From the NCBI GenBank assembly GCA_013398615.1, contig VZSR01000479.1:1522689-1586688 (forward strand): a stretch of 64,000 bases of DNA. Reading direction: 5' to 3'. This DNA is from Brachypodius melanocephalos. Lineage: Eukaryota; Chordata; Aves; Passeriformes; Pycnonotidae. Below are positions 53,451 to 64,000 of this stretch, piece after piece (position 1 is the first letter of the stretch; the number at the start of each line of letters is the position of its first letter). The notes under the pieces are model-generated. The model saw only the letters and a program-made list of their open reading frames with translations, searched no databases and was not told where the DNA came from. Both the position numbers and the translations under genes were made by a program.

Positions 53451-54718
53451 CAGAATATCTGATTACGAATTAATCCTTGACAACCTTTGAAACCATTAAA
53501 ATATTGAAGTTAATTTTCCTTCATCCTCCAAAATGTAGCTGTACTTTGGGCAGGTATCACGCATTTGATTTGTACTCCCTTTACACAAACTCAATTATTG
53601 CACAAGTCCTTTTATCATTTAAACAAGGGAAGGAATTCAAGAGCTTGAAAGAGCTGTAACACAGCAGATCAACACACTGCCAGTGAGTGACAGTTTAAGA
53701 CCCTCAATCCCAGAGCTGAAATATGAAAATTATTTTTCAAATAAACTGCAGAACACAGAAATATCACTTCATTCCTACTCTGACAAGAAATGTCTTCTCC
53801 AGTTGTACAACTTTGAACTTCACACACATACTTTAAATTAGCTCAAGTTTCTTCTACTCTTACCATTAACCTAATATTCAAACCCTTTGCCTTTTCTTTG
53901 TCCAAGTATTCCAAAATGGAGATTATTCTAATACAGCTTTGCCTAAAAATACAGACCAAAAAAACCTCCCCAAACACCCTGAAAGTACTAGGTAAAGTAA
54001 TCAGGAAGTTAATTCAAATTTAATTTTTAAAAAAACACAGAAAAAATATTGGAAGACTGATGGTGAGTGTTTAGAAAAAAGAAATCAAAACTATTTAATG
54101 TAAGTTCTGTCTCTTTTTATTTACCTGAATATTTGCATAATTCCTCTATGTCCCAGCTACAGACCCTCAAGCAGCCACCACATATCTGGGTGCAATTGAA
54201 CAGTGGAATCCCATCCCAATACTATGTTTACGGAATTACCAACACCCAGCAATGCAGTTACAGCTACGATTAGTGCATTTCCTTACAATAACATGGTATT
54301 TTAATTAAAAACAAGGCGTATATGCAAGTGGTTTAAAGGCTCCTTCAACAGAACCTTTTACTGCACTGTGGGAACTAATAGAAATATTACTCTCTCTTTT
54401 TTTAATATTGCATTTAAAAAAAATCCTGTAGTTTAGATTATATGAGCATTAGGAAAAGAAAGAGATGTTTTATTTACATAGATATCCAAAATATAGTCTA
54501 CATTGCTGTCCCTTTCTTTCATTATGAGGAGGACTCCTCACCATTTTCAGTCTGCCTTAAGCCAGTCTTAGAATCCAAAATGTAGGAGAGAAAAAGGAAG
54601 AAAATTGTTCTGCGATTCTCTCAGTCCCTGTGAGCTCCACACTGCAAACACCACACATCAATAATTCTTGCTCAGGTGTAGATGAATGGAGCCTTGCACT
54701 CTCAAGAGCCTGAGACAG

Positions 54719-54826
54719 AACACCAGAGCTTCAGAGCTCTACCTCTTTCAAACACCAGGGAATTCAGAGCTCTGCCTCTTTCAAACACCAGAGATTCAGA
54801 GCTCTACCTCTTTCAAGCCCACTCCA
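54719..54826 (+). repeat. 32-33-bp minisatellite, three copies
   Basis: Units begin TTCAGAGCTCTACCTCTTTC and start at 54730, 54763 and 54795, giving periods of 33 and 32 bp. The linker is AAACACCAG followed by GGAA or AGA. Unit 2 has G for A at one position. The first spacing keeps the reading frame of a 99-codon chance ORF (54682-54981) and the second shifts it. The variation is therefore not constrained by that frame, which argues against coding. Confidence 0.9.
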
Positions 54827-57800
54827 TCACCTTCCCCATTAGGAACAGAACATGGAGAAAAGAAATGAGACAAACCCCTCCCACACTTTGCAGTCTGCAT
54901 GAACCTGTCTCACTTGAAAGCCTCCATTCCCTAATAAAAGCCTTCTTGGATTTAAACTTCCCACTGGATCCGCGCATCTGACCTCCACACCTCCTTAAAA
55001 ACATCTCTCCAAGATTCAACTTATCTTTTCAAATCTGTGGGCTCTCTCCTATCTTGATTCTTTTTCTCTCCAGCTCTGAACTGCTGTAGAAAAGCAGCTT
55101 CTTATAAATCCTCTGCTCTCCTTCCTGTCCAGTGCTGCATCAGTAATCTTTAACAAAGCAGCTTATAGAACAGCATCCACAAACTGGGGAACAATTTTCA
55201 ATTCCTGCACAGTACTATGGATGATCTTAAAAATAAGAAGAGATGGTGACCCATGAAGTAGAAATCTTTTGAAAATTGTGTTTTCCTGTTTTCCTTCCCT
55301 GCAACTTTACACTTGAATGGATTAGTCATTTAGCAGCATAACTGCAGTGTAAATCTGAATACTTTAAAACCTTGTTCCTGAGAATTGGTTTAATATATAT
55401 TCTGGAAAATAGATACCTCTCTTGTGACTCCTCTGTGCAGAGTACTGTCCACCAAGCAATGTTTACAGAAAGGGAAATCCTTGGAAACTGTTCTGCATTG
55501 TTTCCAGTCTGTAGCAAGCCTTGCTTCTCAGTTCTTCAGGAGGGATGAGATAGAGCTGTAGTCTGGTCTTATTCTTCAAAAGCATTAAAGCATAAAATTA
55601 CCATTTATTGCAAGGTGTAAGACAAATTAAATAAGAGACAAAATGTATCTAATCTAAGTAAAACTTCTTTTTACTTTTAGTATAACTTTATTTCTTTGAA
55701 GAGAATATATTCAGGTTGGTGATGACTTAGGGAAAGAATAAAACAGAACACCTAGGATAGTTTGCATCTACTTCTAACAGCTATCATCAATCAGAAAAAT
55801 GATCTTATATGCCTTTTAAATATAATGTAAAATTACTGGACTCATTCCAATATCAAGATGAAACTTTAAACTGTATGCTCACAATGGACAAATTAATTCT
55901 TCAACTTTACTACTGGATTAGAAGTAATCTTTTGCTCTGTTCAAAGGAAGAATGAGAGAATAGACAAAAAAGAAATGATGGGTTCTGCAGGCAAAGTCTG
56001 ACACTTCCCAGCACTTCATCTGGCACAGAAGCTGTGTTTATAATGCAAAGACAAAGTCAGAAGGAAGAAATAAACTACACTGGTCATTGATCATATACAG
56101 TGATGAATGGAGACTGAATATATTATATACTTACTGTACCTTTAACAATGCATGACAGCAATTTTATGGAGAGAAACCTCCATTTTCCATAGGAAATAAC
56201 CTAATTTTCATTAAGAAACCCATTTTTTGTCCCCTTTTTGTGTAAAACTCAAATTCCATTGTTTGTCCACATAACTTCTGGAAATCAAGCCTCGTGTTCT
56301 ACTTGGCCTTGAACACCTCTTGTTCCCATCTTGAGAAACATTTAAGGAATATGCTTCAGCTCTCCTTCTAATGACCTGAAGGACAATCTAAATGCCACCA
56401 GGTCAAGGGACTGTCACCTGCACTCCCTGGTTCTGACACTCTCTGACCAGGAAAACAAAGCAGATACTTTAAAGACACAAACTCTAAAACCAAGCATCAA
56501 AAGGAGTTTTAAGGTGTTCCTGCAATCTTAATCTGGTAATACTAGAAAAATAAATTAGAAATAGTCTGATATTCACGTCATGCTGTGAAAGAGGATAAGA
56601 GCAAAAATATTGAAGAAGAGCTGCTTTGTAATGCACAGCTATAAGAAACAATCCTCAGGATATTTCCTCAGGAATAGTAGGGAGTCTGTATTTTCTTTTA
56701 AATCTGTCCTTTTTAATATACTCCTTCTTCCCACAGCATTCAAGACAAGCACATCTCCAAATAAAAATAATTTTCTGCAGAATGACATTGATAATTAGTT
56801 CATCAGCAAGGACTGAACAAATCAGCCTGAGAAAAAAAACCATTTGAACCATCTGCTTTCTTCCCTCGGTGTGAAATAAGGGTGGAATCAATAAGGGTGG
56901 TACCAAATGCACTGCTCATGTGAAACCGCTGGTTTAGAACCATAAAAATATTCCTAATAAATGAGCAGGTCATGTAAGAACCCCAAAGCCTAAAAAGCAG
57001 GTCAGTCTGTGCTTTTCCATCTCTATTCCCCTTTCCAATTACCCCATCCCTCTCCTCTTAACTTGCCCCTCTTCCCTCCACACACATCTCATTCAATGTC
57101 CTGCTGCTCTCAGCTCCTCTCCTTGTCTGCATTTGAATTAAACTGTTCCACCAGTTTTCTATTCTGCTGAAAGTCCAAGTGGACAAAATAATAACTGAAG
57201 GAGACATTTTTTCATTAGCTCAAGTGCTCATCAGACAGACGCCTTGGATAGCCAAGGGGAGCAAACACAGTCACAACTGTGTTAAGGTTTAATTTACAAA
57301 CCCAGAGCAACAAACAACATGCACACAATCCCCTGCTTAACCAGTAAATTTAGGCTGTCTCCAGCCCAGTCTAAATCATGTCTTAAAGAAAATTTGGAAG
57401 CTCTGAGGCCCACGATCACACTGAATACAGCTGCAAGTCATATTAAGTGGTTCAGGTCTTTTCTGTATAACCTGAGAAAAAGCAACACGTGATCATTGTT
57501 CCTGGTGCAATATTCCTGGATTAATAAAAGGGCAGGACTCATTGGGTTTGCACACAAACAGTAGGACAAACTGATTCCATAAACATTTCTAATCACATAA
57601 TAGAGTAGTTGCTATGTATACTCATTCCCACTTTTCAGCTAACAATTTTGTGTCAAATGCAAAGTGGAGATCTTCCCAAGCAAATTCTTATTTATTTTTT
57701 TCCAAGAGCATTGCCTCCAATGTGAAAATCCTCTATGTAAGCAGAAAGCTTCAGGAAAATCTTCAGTGTCTTTATTCTAAATTCCAAAAGCACAAATTAT

Positions 57801-60039
57801 ATCACCTAGTCTGCCCTTTTTACTGACTGGATAAAGGAGGAGAACATTTTGAAATCCTTATGTAGTTTATTATGCCCTGAAAGGTTAGCAACAACTTTGG
57901 CATGCATCACTTACTAATTTCTGAAAGTCTGAAGGACTTTACTGCACTTTTGCAATACTTAATACACTTGTGTTCTGGCAACTGGAGAGCAGCTGGACAT
58001 GAAAACCATGTTTTCCTCACAGCTACTGCAAGACAATTTTATTTCCACTGAACAGTGTGAAGAGGATGGAAACTGCACGGAATCCATAGCAGGCACAATT
58101 ACATTCAGCCAGCAGCAGACACTACCAAATCCTCTTGGTAAATAAATAGACCTCCTTACCCAGGAAAATGGATATTAATTAGTTCAAACAGTGATATATC
58201 CAGTGGTTAAGTTTTATATTTCAAAGGGTGTAGCAACTGCCTGGAAGCCACCACAATAGCAGGTTTCCACTGGGAAGCACCTGGTTCACACAGTTTTACA
58301 ACAGTTAGTTTTTCTGTGACTTTCTAAAAATTCTTCATTTTCAGATGCTTCATTTCAGACCAGGTGTCCTGTATGAATACACAGGCAGAGATTGCATCAA
58401 AGGTCTGACAGAGTTTTTCAGGTTCTTTTACCTTTTGTTATTATTTTATTCTAACATTCTTTACTACAGTCACAACCAGGTATTGCACTAAATTTTACCT
58501 TTCAGCATAACACAAAACTCACTGACATCAGTACTCATTTTGCTACTGCATGAATGAAAAACTTATATCTACTTCTGTGAACAAAAATTTTGCAACAAAA
58601 ACTCTTGACTTATGGACTGTTTAACTAAGATTTAGTTGATGAAACACTATGAATCATTCATTCCTTTTGTGACTGAATATCTAACACTGCAGTACAAGCT
58701 CACAACCAAGAGACCAGGGATCAATTACTAACTAATTACAAATTTAAGCACTTACATTATGGACCAGCAGCACTGAAATGAACAGAACTTGTCTGTAAAA
58801 CTCCACAGGCACAGACTTAATCTACCAGTTACTCTGTTCCTTTGAGAAGAATGACAATCCACAGGTCAACACACCTGTAAAATGTAACCAAGTTCTGAAT
58901 TCAGTTGCTTCTTCAACACAGATTTCTCACACAAATTGGACAAATCAGAAATCTCAATTCTGATTTAAGAGGATTTGTTTTCTGAAAGACACAAAGGCAC
59001 TTCACAACCGTGTCTGATGCAAAATCCAAGTGTACATAGATTACTTTTATGCACAAAATTGAGGCTTCTAATCTTTATTTGTACTGCCTATGCTGATTAA
59101 GAACGAGAATCTCTTTGGTTTCAGCCAGCAAACTACACAGCACAGAGGACTCTGGCAACTGTCCAGTACTCCACTACAGTTAAGTAAGACTTTACATGGA
59201 GCAATGTCCCTTAAGAATAACTTAAGAAAGATGACATTACTCATTATAGCACTTGCTAAAAAGAGAAATTAAAATAGATCTAAATCTCTAATGTACCTCT
59301 TGCTCTCTTGGAACAGCAACCATGCTTTTAAGACACAATCATTTTCCATTGCTGAATTTCCACGGTATTAACCCATAATTAAACACCAACACACATGTGC
59401 AGATAGGCATTAAAGAATTCCTCAAATTATCATGTAGCACATTTATGTGCTTCCCCTGAACTAAGTTAAATCCCTCAGTATCTGTGTATTTGCCAGAAGA
59501 GCATTTAAAAATACAAGCCTGAGGATAAATGAGAGAAAAAATAAAAACCAAGTACATTAAGGGATATATAATGATGTGTGATTTGAGCAAAACATCCAAC
59601 TGCAATGTAAATCTCAATTAGTTTTGTGCAATGGGTAACAGTAAAGAGGGAGATAGTGGCCTGAAGCAATTTTAGTACTTTACAGATAAGACTGATACCA
59701 TGTCAGGGTCTAGACTGTCACATGTCACCTGCTCATGGTGTTTAACAAAAGGAGCTCTGTCACATGCAAACCCCACACAAGACATTAATAATCAGGTATT
59801 CCAATCTAGAAATGATATCAGAAAGAAAAAAAAAAAAAGTATGCACAGTGATTCTTGTATTTCTCTCTGATCACATGCAATGGATGTATCACATCACCTC
59901 ACCCAAGCAAACTGGTGCCTTTACTGTGACCCAAGTGGCTTGGTTTTAACAGACCTGTTTAGAGAACTGCTCTTCTTTTCCCGGTGTGTGACAGTTACTT
60001 TCCATATCTAATTTATCCCACCTCTGGGTGTCAATACAT
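54827..60039. other. AT-rich non-coding stretch
   Basis: No supported gene, repeat array or mobile element. A pyrimidine-rich patch lies near 57010-57130. Frames are all under about 95 codons and unrecognised. Confidence 0.55.
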
Positions 60040-60365
60040 TAATTTCAGAACAGAATAGACCAGATTGTTTTAGTTGGAACAACGATCATCTCCTGATCTG
60101 AACAAAGATGGAACAAAGATCATCTCCAGCTGCCTGAGCTACTCAGGGCTGCCCAAGCTGAGGGTATTGTCCAAATGCCCCTTCAACAGTGGCAGGACTG
60201 ATTCTCTGAGCTGTTGAGATCCCTCTACAAGACAGTTCCTCCCTCAAGAGTCAACAGCACCGCCTTGCTCCCATATCAGCAAACTCACTGATGGTGCATT
60301 CAACTACTTCATGCAGGCACTGATCCATGTCCCCAAGAGCACTGCCCTAGAACTAAGCCCTCTGT
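60040..60365 (-). mobile_element. Degenerate CR1-type LINE 3'-region fragment
   Basis: Blocks along the forward strand match the reverse complement of the CR1 3' region in order. They are AGACCAGATTGTTTTAGTTGG, GATCATCT, CAGCTGCCTGAGC then a TCAGGGCTG block, GTATTGTCCAAATGCCCCTT, and further on CTCACTGATGGTGCATTCAA, CATGCAGGCACTGATCCATG and CCCTAGAACTAAGCCCTCTG. The blocks are closer together than in intact elements, implying internal deletions. A 34-bp internal duplication (GGAACAA-GATCATCTCC at 60076 and 60110) is also present. No coding capacity remains. Family assignment is from memory of the consensus. Confidence 0.75.
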
Positions 60366-62269
60366 TTCCTTAGAAGTGATCCTTCCTCTTCCCTAATCTT
60401 TATTCAAGGTTTTTAGTGTTTGGCCCTCACGGAAAGGCTGTGTATTTTTACCAAATGGGCAGACAGGTAGGCAAATAAACACCTACTTGAGGCAACAAAT
60501 CAGAGGAATAGCCACGTATTTGTACAAAGTATGGGACTAAAAAAAAAGAAAATTAAGCCTGCACCTGATAGTTCAGTTATTTAGTATTGCCATATTCCAT
60601 TAACGTTCACTCAGCAGATAAATGTGTTTTTTTCATGGGGGGGAGGGGAGAATTCATTTTACTCAGAAAACAACTGAGCTTTTTCAAGTGTCAAGACGCT
60701 GATATTCTTTTGTTTTATCTAAACTATTAAAACTCACCCAGTTTTGAGAGACCTATAAAATTGCAAAATACATTTAAACATTGCAGAAGACCCAGCCCTT
60801 TCCCAAGCTCTCCATTTTCTCTCCTGTGTCAGCAGTTTCACTGCCATGTCTGAGTGCCTGCTGACATGCCACCAGGCATCTCTTCCTGTTGATGATTCTG
60901 ACCTTTATTAATTCAAGTCTGCAATCTTCACCACTGATCTGTCAAAACTGACACCTTGTCAAACTAAGATTTTGCAGGGAGCATTCTGAAATAGTTCACA
61001 GGGCATTACATCGAATCTACCTGATACCCAGAGAGGAAATTCACATCTCTTAGCTATTTCTTTTATATTTCTCTGGCAAGATGGCCAAATATGTTGCAAT
61101 TAATTTTCAAAAGAGCTCAATACTCCAAAAGACTACAATCAATCCTAACAAGTGATCAACTGAACTATAAGAATTTGTTTTTATAAAATAGTTTTCAATA
61201 GCAGGCTCAAAATGTATCCCAAATGGCAAAAATGATAAACAAATCTTAATATCTTGAAGTGGAACCAGGTACAATTTGAGGCCCTTACTTATAGGTTCAT
61301 ATGTACTTCACAGGAAATAAAAGAGCAGACAAACAGTACAGCCCTTTTAGCATCATCATTTAGAAAAGAACCAAGATTGGGACAAATCACTGCCTGAAAT
61401 ATTCCACCAGCTAAACTATTTTACAAGGAACAGTTGTGGCTACATTAGGCAACCTCAAGACTGACATTTTGCCAGGTCTTTGCACTAATTCTCACAACAC
61501 AGCAAACTGCTGCCATAAATATTTTTGCCTAGTTATACCATGGGGGTGGTATTTTTTTATAACCACCTAAATCCAGCTTAAAACAAAAAAGTAATATTTT
61601 TGAGCATGAGATACACAAGAAATGTTTTTAAACAGTATTATTTACAGCATTTATGCATCTTAAAAGTTATTACTCTTATATTTTACATCCTGTACAGTGT
61701 GGAATAACCTCTGGAGGATGAAAGTGCATGAATACCTCATTATAACTAAGGCAGACTGAATTTTTATCTGCTGTAACTACACTGAAACCAAGTGAAGGAG
61801 GTACTAATCTTGAGCTGAGGCAGAACCTGCAGTGTTTTATTGACAAGACAGTTCCCTACCTGGGACATCACAGTTGTACACAGGAAATCTTCTCAGCATG
61901 GGTGTGCTCCCATTAATAAGAACTTTTTGGGAAGTCACATAATGGCTGCAGAAATGTGCAGGTTGGACTTTCTTCAATGACCTGGAACGCCTCAGCATCC
62001 TACAGTCTTTAACATCCTCTTGAGGAAAACATAGCTTTTATTATATGATGCACTCAGAAATAACTCTTCTGTGCCAATACACAAGGATTTCTGAAATTCC
62101 AAGTACAACTGTGAAGCTGACGCTGCTGGGTGTTTATGTCTGTTCAGAGGACAGCCTCTCACAGCTTTGTTCCTGACAGAAATCACATGGTTATTGTGTT
62201 CTCATGGCCCTTCTCTAAAACCACCATCTTGTTTAAGACAGGGTTTTTATTTCCTCTCTCTGAAGACAC
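60366..62269. other. AT-rich non-coding stretch
   Basis: Between two decayed retrotransposon pieces I see no gene and no array. A G-rich septamer-like GGGGGGGAGGGGAG patch occurs near 60638-60651. Confidence 0.5.
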
Positions 62270-62640
62270 TAGGGCAAAGGAAAGCAAAGACAAGTCAGAA
62301 TTACAGACCAGTTACAGACCACTCAGCTGTGCTTCAGCCCTGAGCAAACTGATCGAACACGTATCTTAAACTGACTATTTGTAAGCACTTGCAGATTAAC
62401 CATGAGATGAATGGCCACCAACACACTGTTCCTGAGGGCAAATCAGTTGTTTGACAGCTCAGTCCAACTTCCTTCAACACAAACCTGGTAGCTAAAAGGA
62501 AAGCAGGAAATGTCACATCTTGACTTTAGTAAACCCCTCAACAATATCCAGCCAGATTGTCTTGCACCAGCTGAACAGACAGGCTATGAGAAAACCCTGT
62601 AAGAATGGTGAAAAGCCCACTGGATAACCATTAGGCACAT
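62270..62640 (+). pseudogene. Relic of a LINE (CR1-like) reverse transcriptase
   Basis: Near 62299 the sequence encodes Asn-Tyr-Arg-Pro-Val. A shifted repeat then encodes Ser-Tyr-Arg-Pro-Leu-Ser, followed by a Leu-Ser-Lys-Leu-Ile-Glu-His-Val stretch. This corresponds to the NYRPxSLTS...KxxEx(I/V) block that opens the reverse-transcriptase fingers/palm of CR1 and related non-LTR elements. About 200 bases on, GACTTTAGTAAACCC reads Asp-Phe-Ser-Lys-Pro, matching the DFSKAF-type catalytic block; the second half (Ala-Phe-Asp) is lost. An 11-bp tandem duplication at 62301-62322 and stop codons break the frame. It is a dead fragment, on the opposite strand to the piece at 60040-60365, so probably a separate insertion. 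Confidence 0.5.
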
Positions 62641-64000
62641 TTATGTATGTCCCAGTAATTATGGCCTGTCTTCAGTTGCAATAAAGGATTCCAGTTAAAT
62701 GCTCTTAAGAGGTTTCAAATCCAAGGGACAACAAAACAAAACTAAATTGCACAACGAGGTCAGGGTGAAAAGTCACTAACAGCAGATGTGAAGAAGGACA
62801 GAATATTTGTTTTTCAGGATTTCTGATTTGATTTCTAAAATAGAAAATTAAAGAGAAGTGGTGAATTCACTTCCTAAAAGATACATTTAGATTATTTACT
62901 CCTAGGCCAACTTCTTCACTGTCTTCTCAAGTCTTTTTTGTATCTTTAGAAAACATTGGTAGAAGTCTGGAAAAAAATAAACTGAGATGCAAACAAAATC
63001 CTGTAAGTGGTTACAAATTGCAGGCCACTTTTAAAGTTAATGCAAATTTGATGATAAATCCACATAAAGCTCCAATTTTCTGAAATCACAATTCCAAATG
63101 AGACTAAAGAGTGTTTGCCACTTGCAAGGTATATTAATCAACTAAGATAGCCTCGAAATTAAACTGCATCTTTTATCCTAAAAGCCAACAAATACAGTAA
63201 TCTTGGGAAACATGACAATATGCTGTAAACATTTACCATGAGTTGATATAATTCTTAACTCTGTTATCCAAGTAAAATTCAATTCTACAAGTACCAGTTA
63301 ATTATCAAGTTTTCTAAAACTGTGGCTCTAGCACTCGAGACTGGCAGGACCAGACTGATAACGTGACACTACATGGAATTAGAAGTTGCAAAAAAGTTGA
63401 TTTATCCCCAAGAGCAGCACTTGGACTATACTGGAAGCAGAAATTTCTCTTTAATAAGTCTTAAAAATATAGAAAAATACACTACGAATAACCAAAAGGC
63501 TAAACAAGAATAAACTGAACTTTGCTATCAGAGTCATTAGGTAGACAGGATTGTGCTAAACATGCTAGGAGGAATAAAGTAACAAATAAACAACAAACTT
63601 GTAGTCTCAGCATTGCTGTACTACAGAACACGATCTAGATTTCAACTACAATCACTGTAATATATGATTATTGATTGTCATGAGTAAGGGGAGGTACATT
63701 TAAGGCTATGTCAATCAATGCAGCTGCACTGACACCTCCATGAGAACACGGTGCATTTCCCATACAAAATTTAGTTTGTGGATAATTCATCAATAGTTTG
63801 GTTCCTGACTCAAGGTCCAGCTACAGAAAACAAACCTCCTGGGCCAAAGAGGGCACTTCATGATGTGCTGTACAGAATCAGGTCTGATTTCTCACAGTGA
63901 GGAAATGGCAACTCATGAGCCTCAACTCTTTGGAGCTTGGCATAAAACACACGCAGTTCTATCAAGTGCAGTTTGCAGCCTGGGAAGTCTGAAGTTAAAC
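62641..64000. other. AT-rich non-coding stretch
   Basis: No gene, array or recognisable element. The downstream end of the preceding retrotransposon relic cannot be placed exactly and may extend a little into this stretch. Confidence 0.5.

Larger units (their letters stand above)
47458..54718. other. Non-coding stretch
   Basis: Mostly AT-rich. The longest frame in the window (172 codons, minus strand, 49038-49556) lies here in a GC-richer patch; it has no recognised content and overlaps an 85-codon frame on the other strand. A 20-bp duplication is at 49117-49154, an A-rich tract at 50182-50236 and a pyrimidine tract at 53391-53450. A 14-bp direct repeat (AAGGACTAAAGCTG) occurs at 51631 and 51660. 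Confidence 0.55.

Noticed and set aside
53391..53470. Extended pyrimidine tract ending in CAG, resembling a strong splice acceptor
   Set aside because: The sequence after it is rapidly closed by stops in the frames I read and has no good donor nearby. It is better explained as a low-complexity tract.
1..64000. Prokaryotic-style systems (operons, CRISPR arrays, phage or plasmid modules)
   Set aside because: No long frames, no ribosome-binding context, no regularly spaced direct repeats with unique spacers. Composition and CR1 relics indicate vertebrate nuclear DNA.

Overview
This window reads as vertebrate nuclear DNA, most likely avian. It is AT-rich, with no operon-like packing and no long ORF; the longest stop-free frame is about 170 codons and looks like chance. 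The few recognisable mobile elements are decayed CR1-type retrotransposon pieces: a 3' tail near 20.4 kb, a longer 3'-region piece near 60.0-60.4 kb and a reverse-transcriptase scrap near 62.3-62.6 kb. There is also one LTR-like block near 29.3-29.55 kb. Low repeat density, with CR1 as the main family, is typical of birds. I cannot name the species or chromosome.

Layout. I find no complete gene, tRNA, rRNA or CRISPR array. The window looks like intron or intergenic desert, with poly-A, poly-T and purine or pyrimidine tracts and a few short tandem arrays. Slightly GC-richer islands lie near 10.5-11.2, 13.6-13.8, 19.6-19.9, 21.5-22.0, 25.1-25.4, 27.0-27.2, 29.8-29.9, 30.3-30.6, 34.5-34.8, 36.1-36.3, 36.7-36.9, 49.1-49.3 and 52.9-53.0 kb. 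Most long chance ORFs sit in these islands.

Possible exons, all unproven. On the minus strand, 45011-45192 encodes a membrane-segment-like peptide. A 77-nt segment at 47381-47457 on the same strand has good splice sites and a compatible phase. On the plus strand there is an acceptor-linked frame at 13588-13783, a 14-nt microexon-like segment at 15182-15195, a 73-nt segment at 32888-32960 and a 42-nt segment at 35059-35100. None could be assigned to a known gene.

Most distinctive non-coding structures. (1) A 31-bp tandem array at 40130-40233 presents the POU octamer ATGCAAAT three times, about three helical turns apart. (2) A roughly 135-bp segment is present twice in the same orientation, 3.9 kb apart (15501-15636 and 19423-19554). 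(3) A 32-33-bp minisatellite lies at 54719-54826. No new multi-gene system is visible, and I do not claim one.
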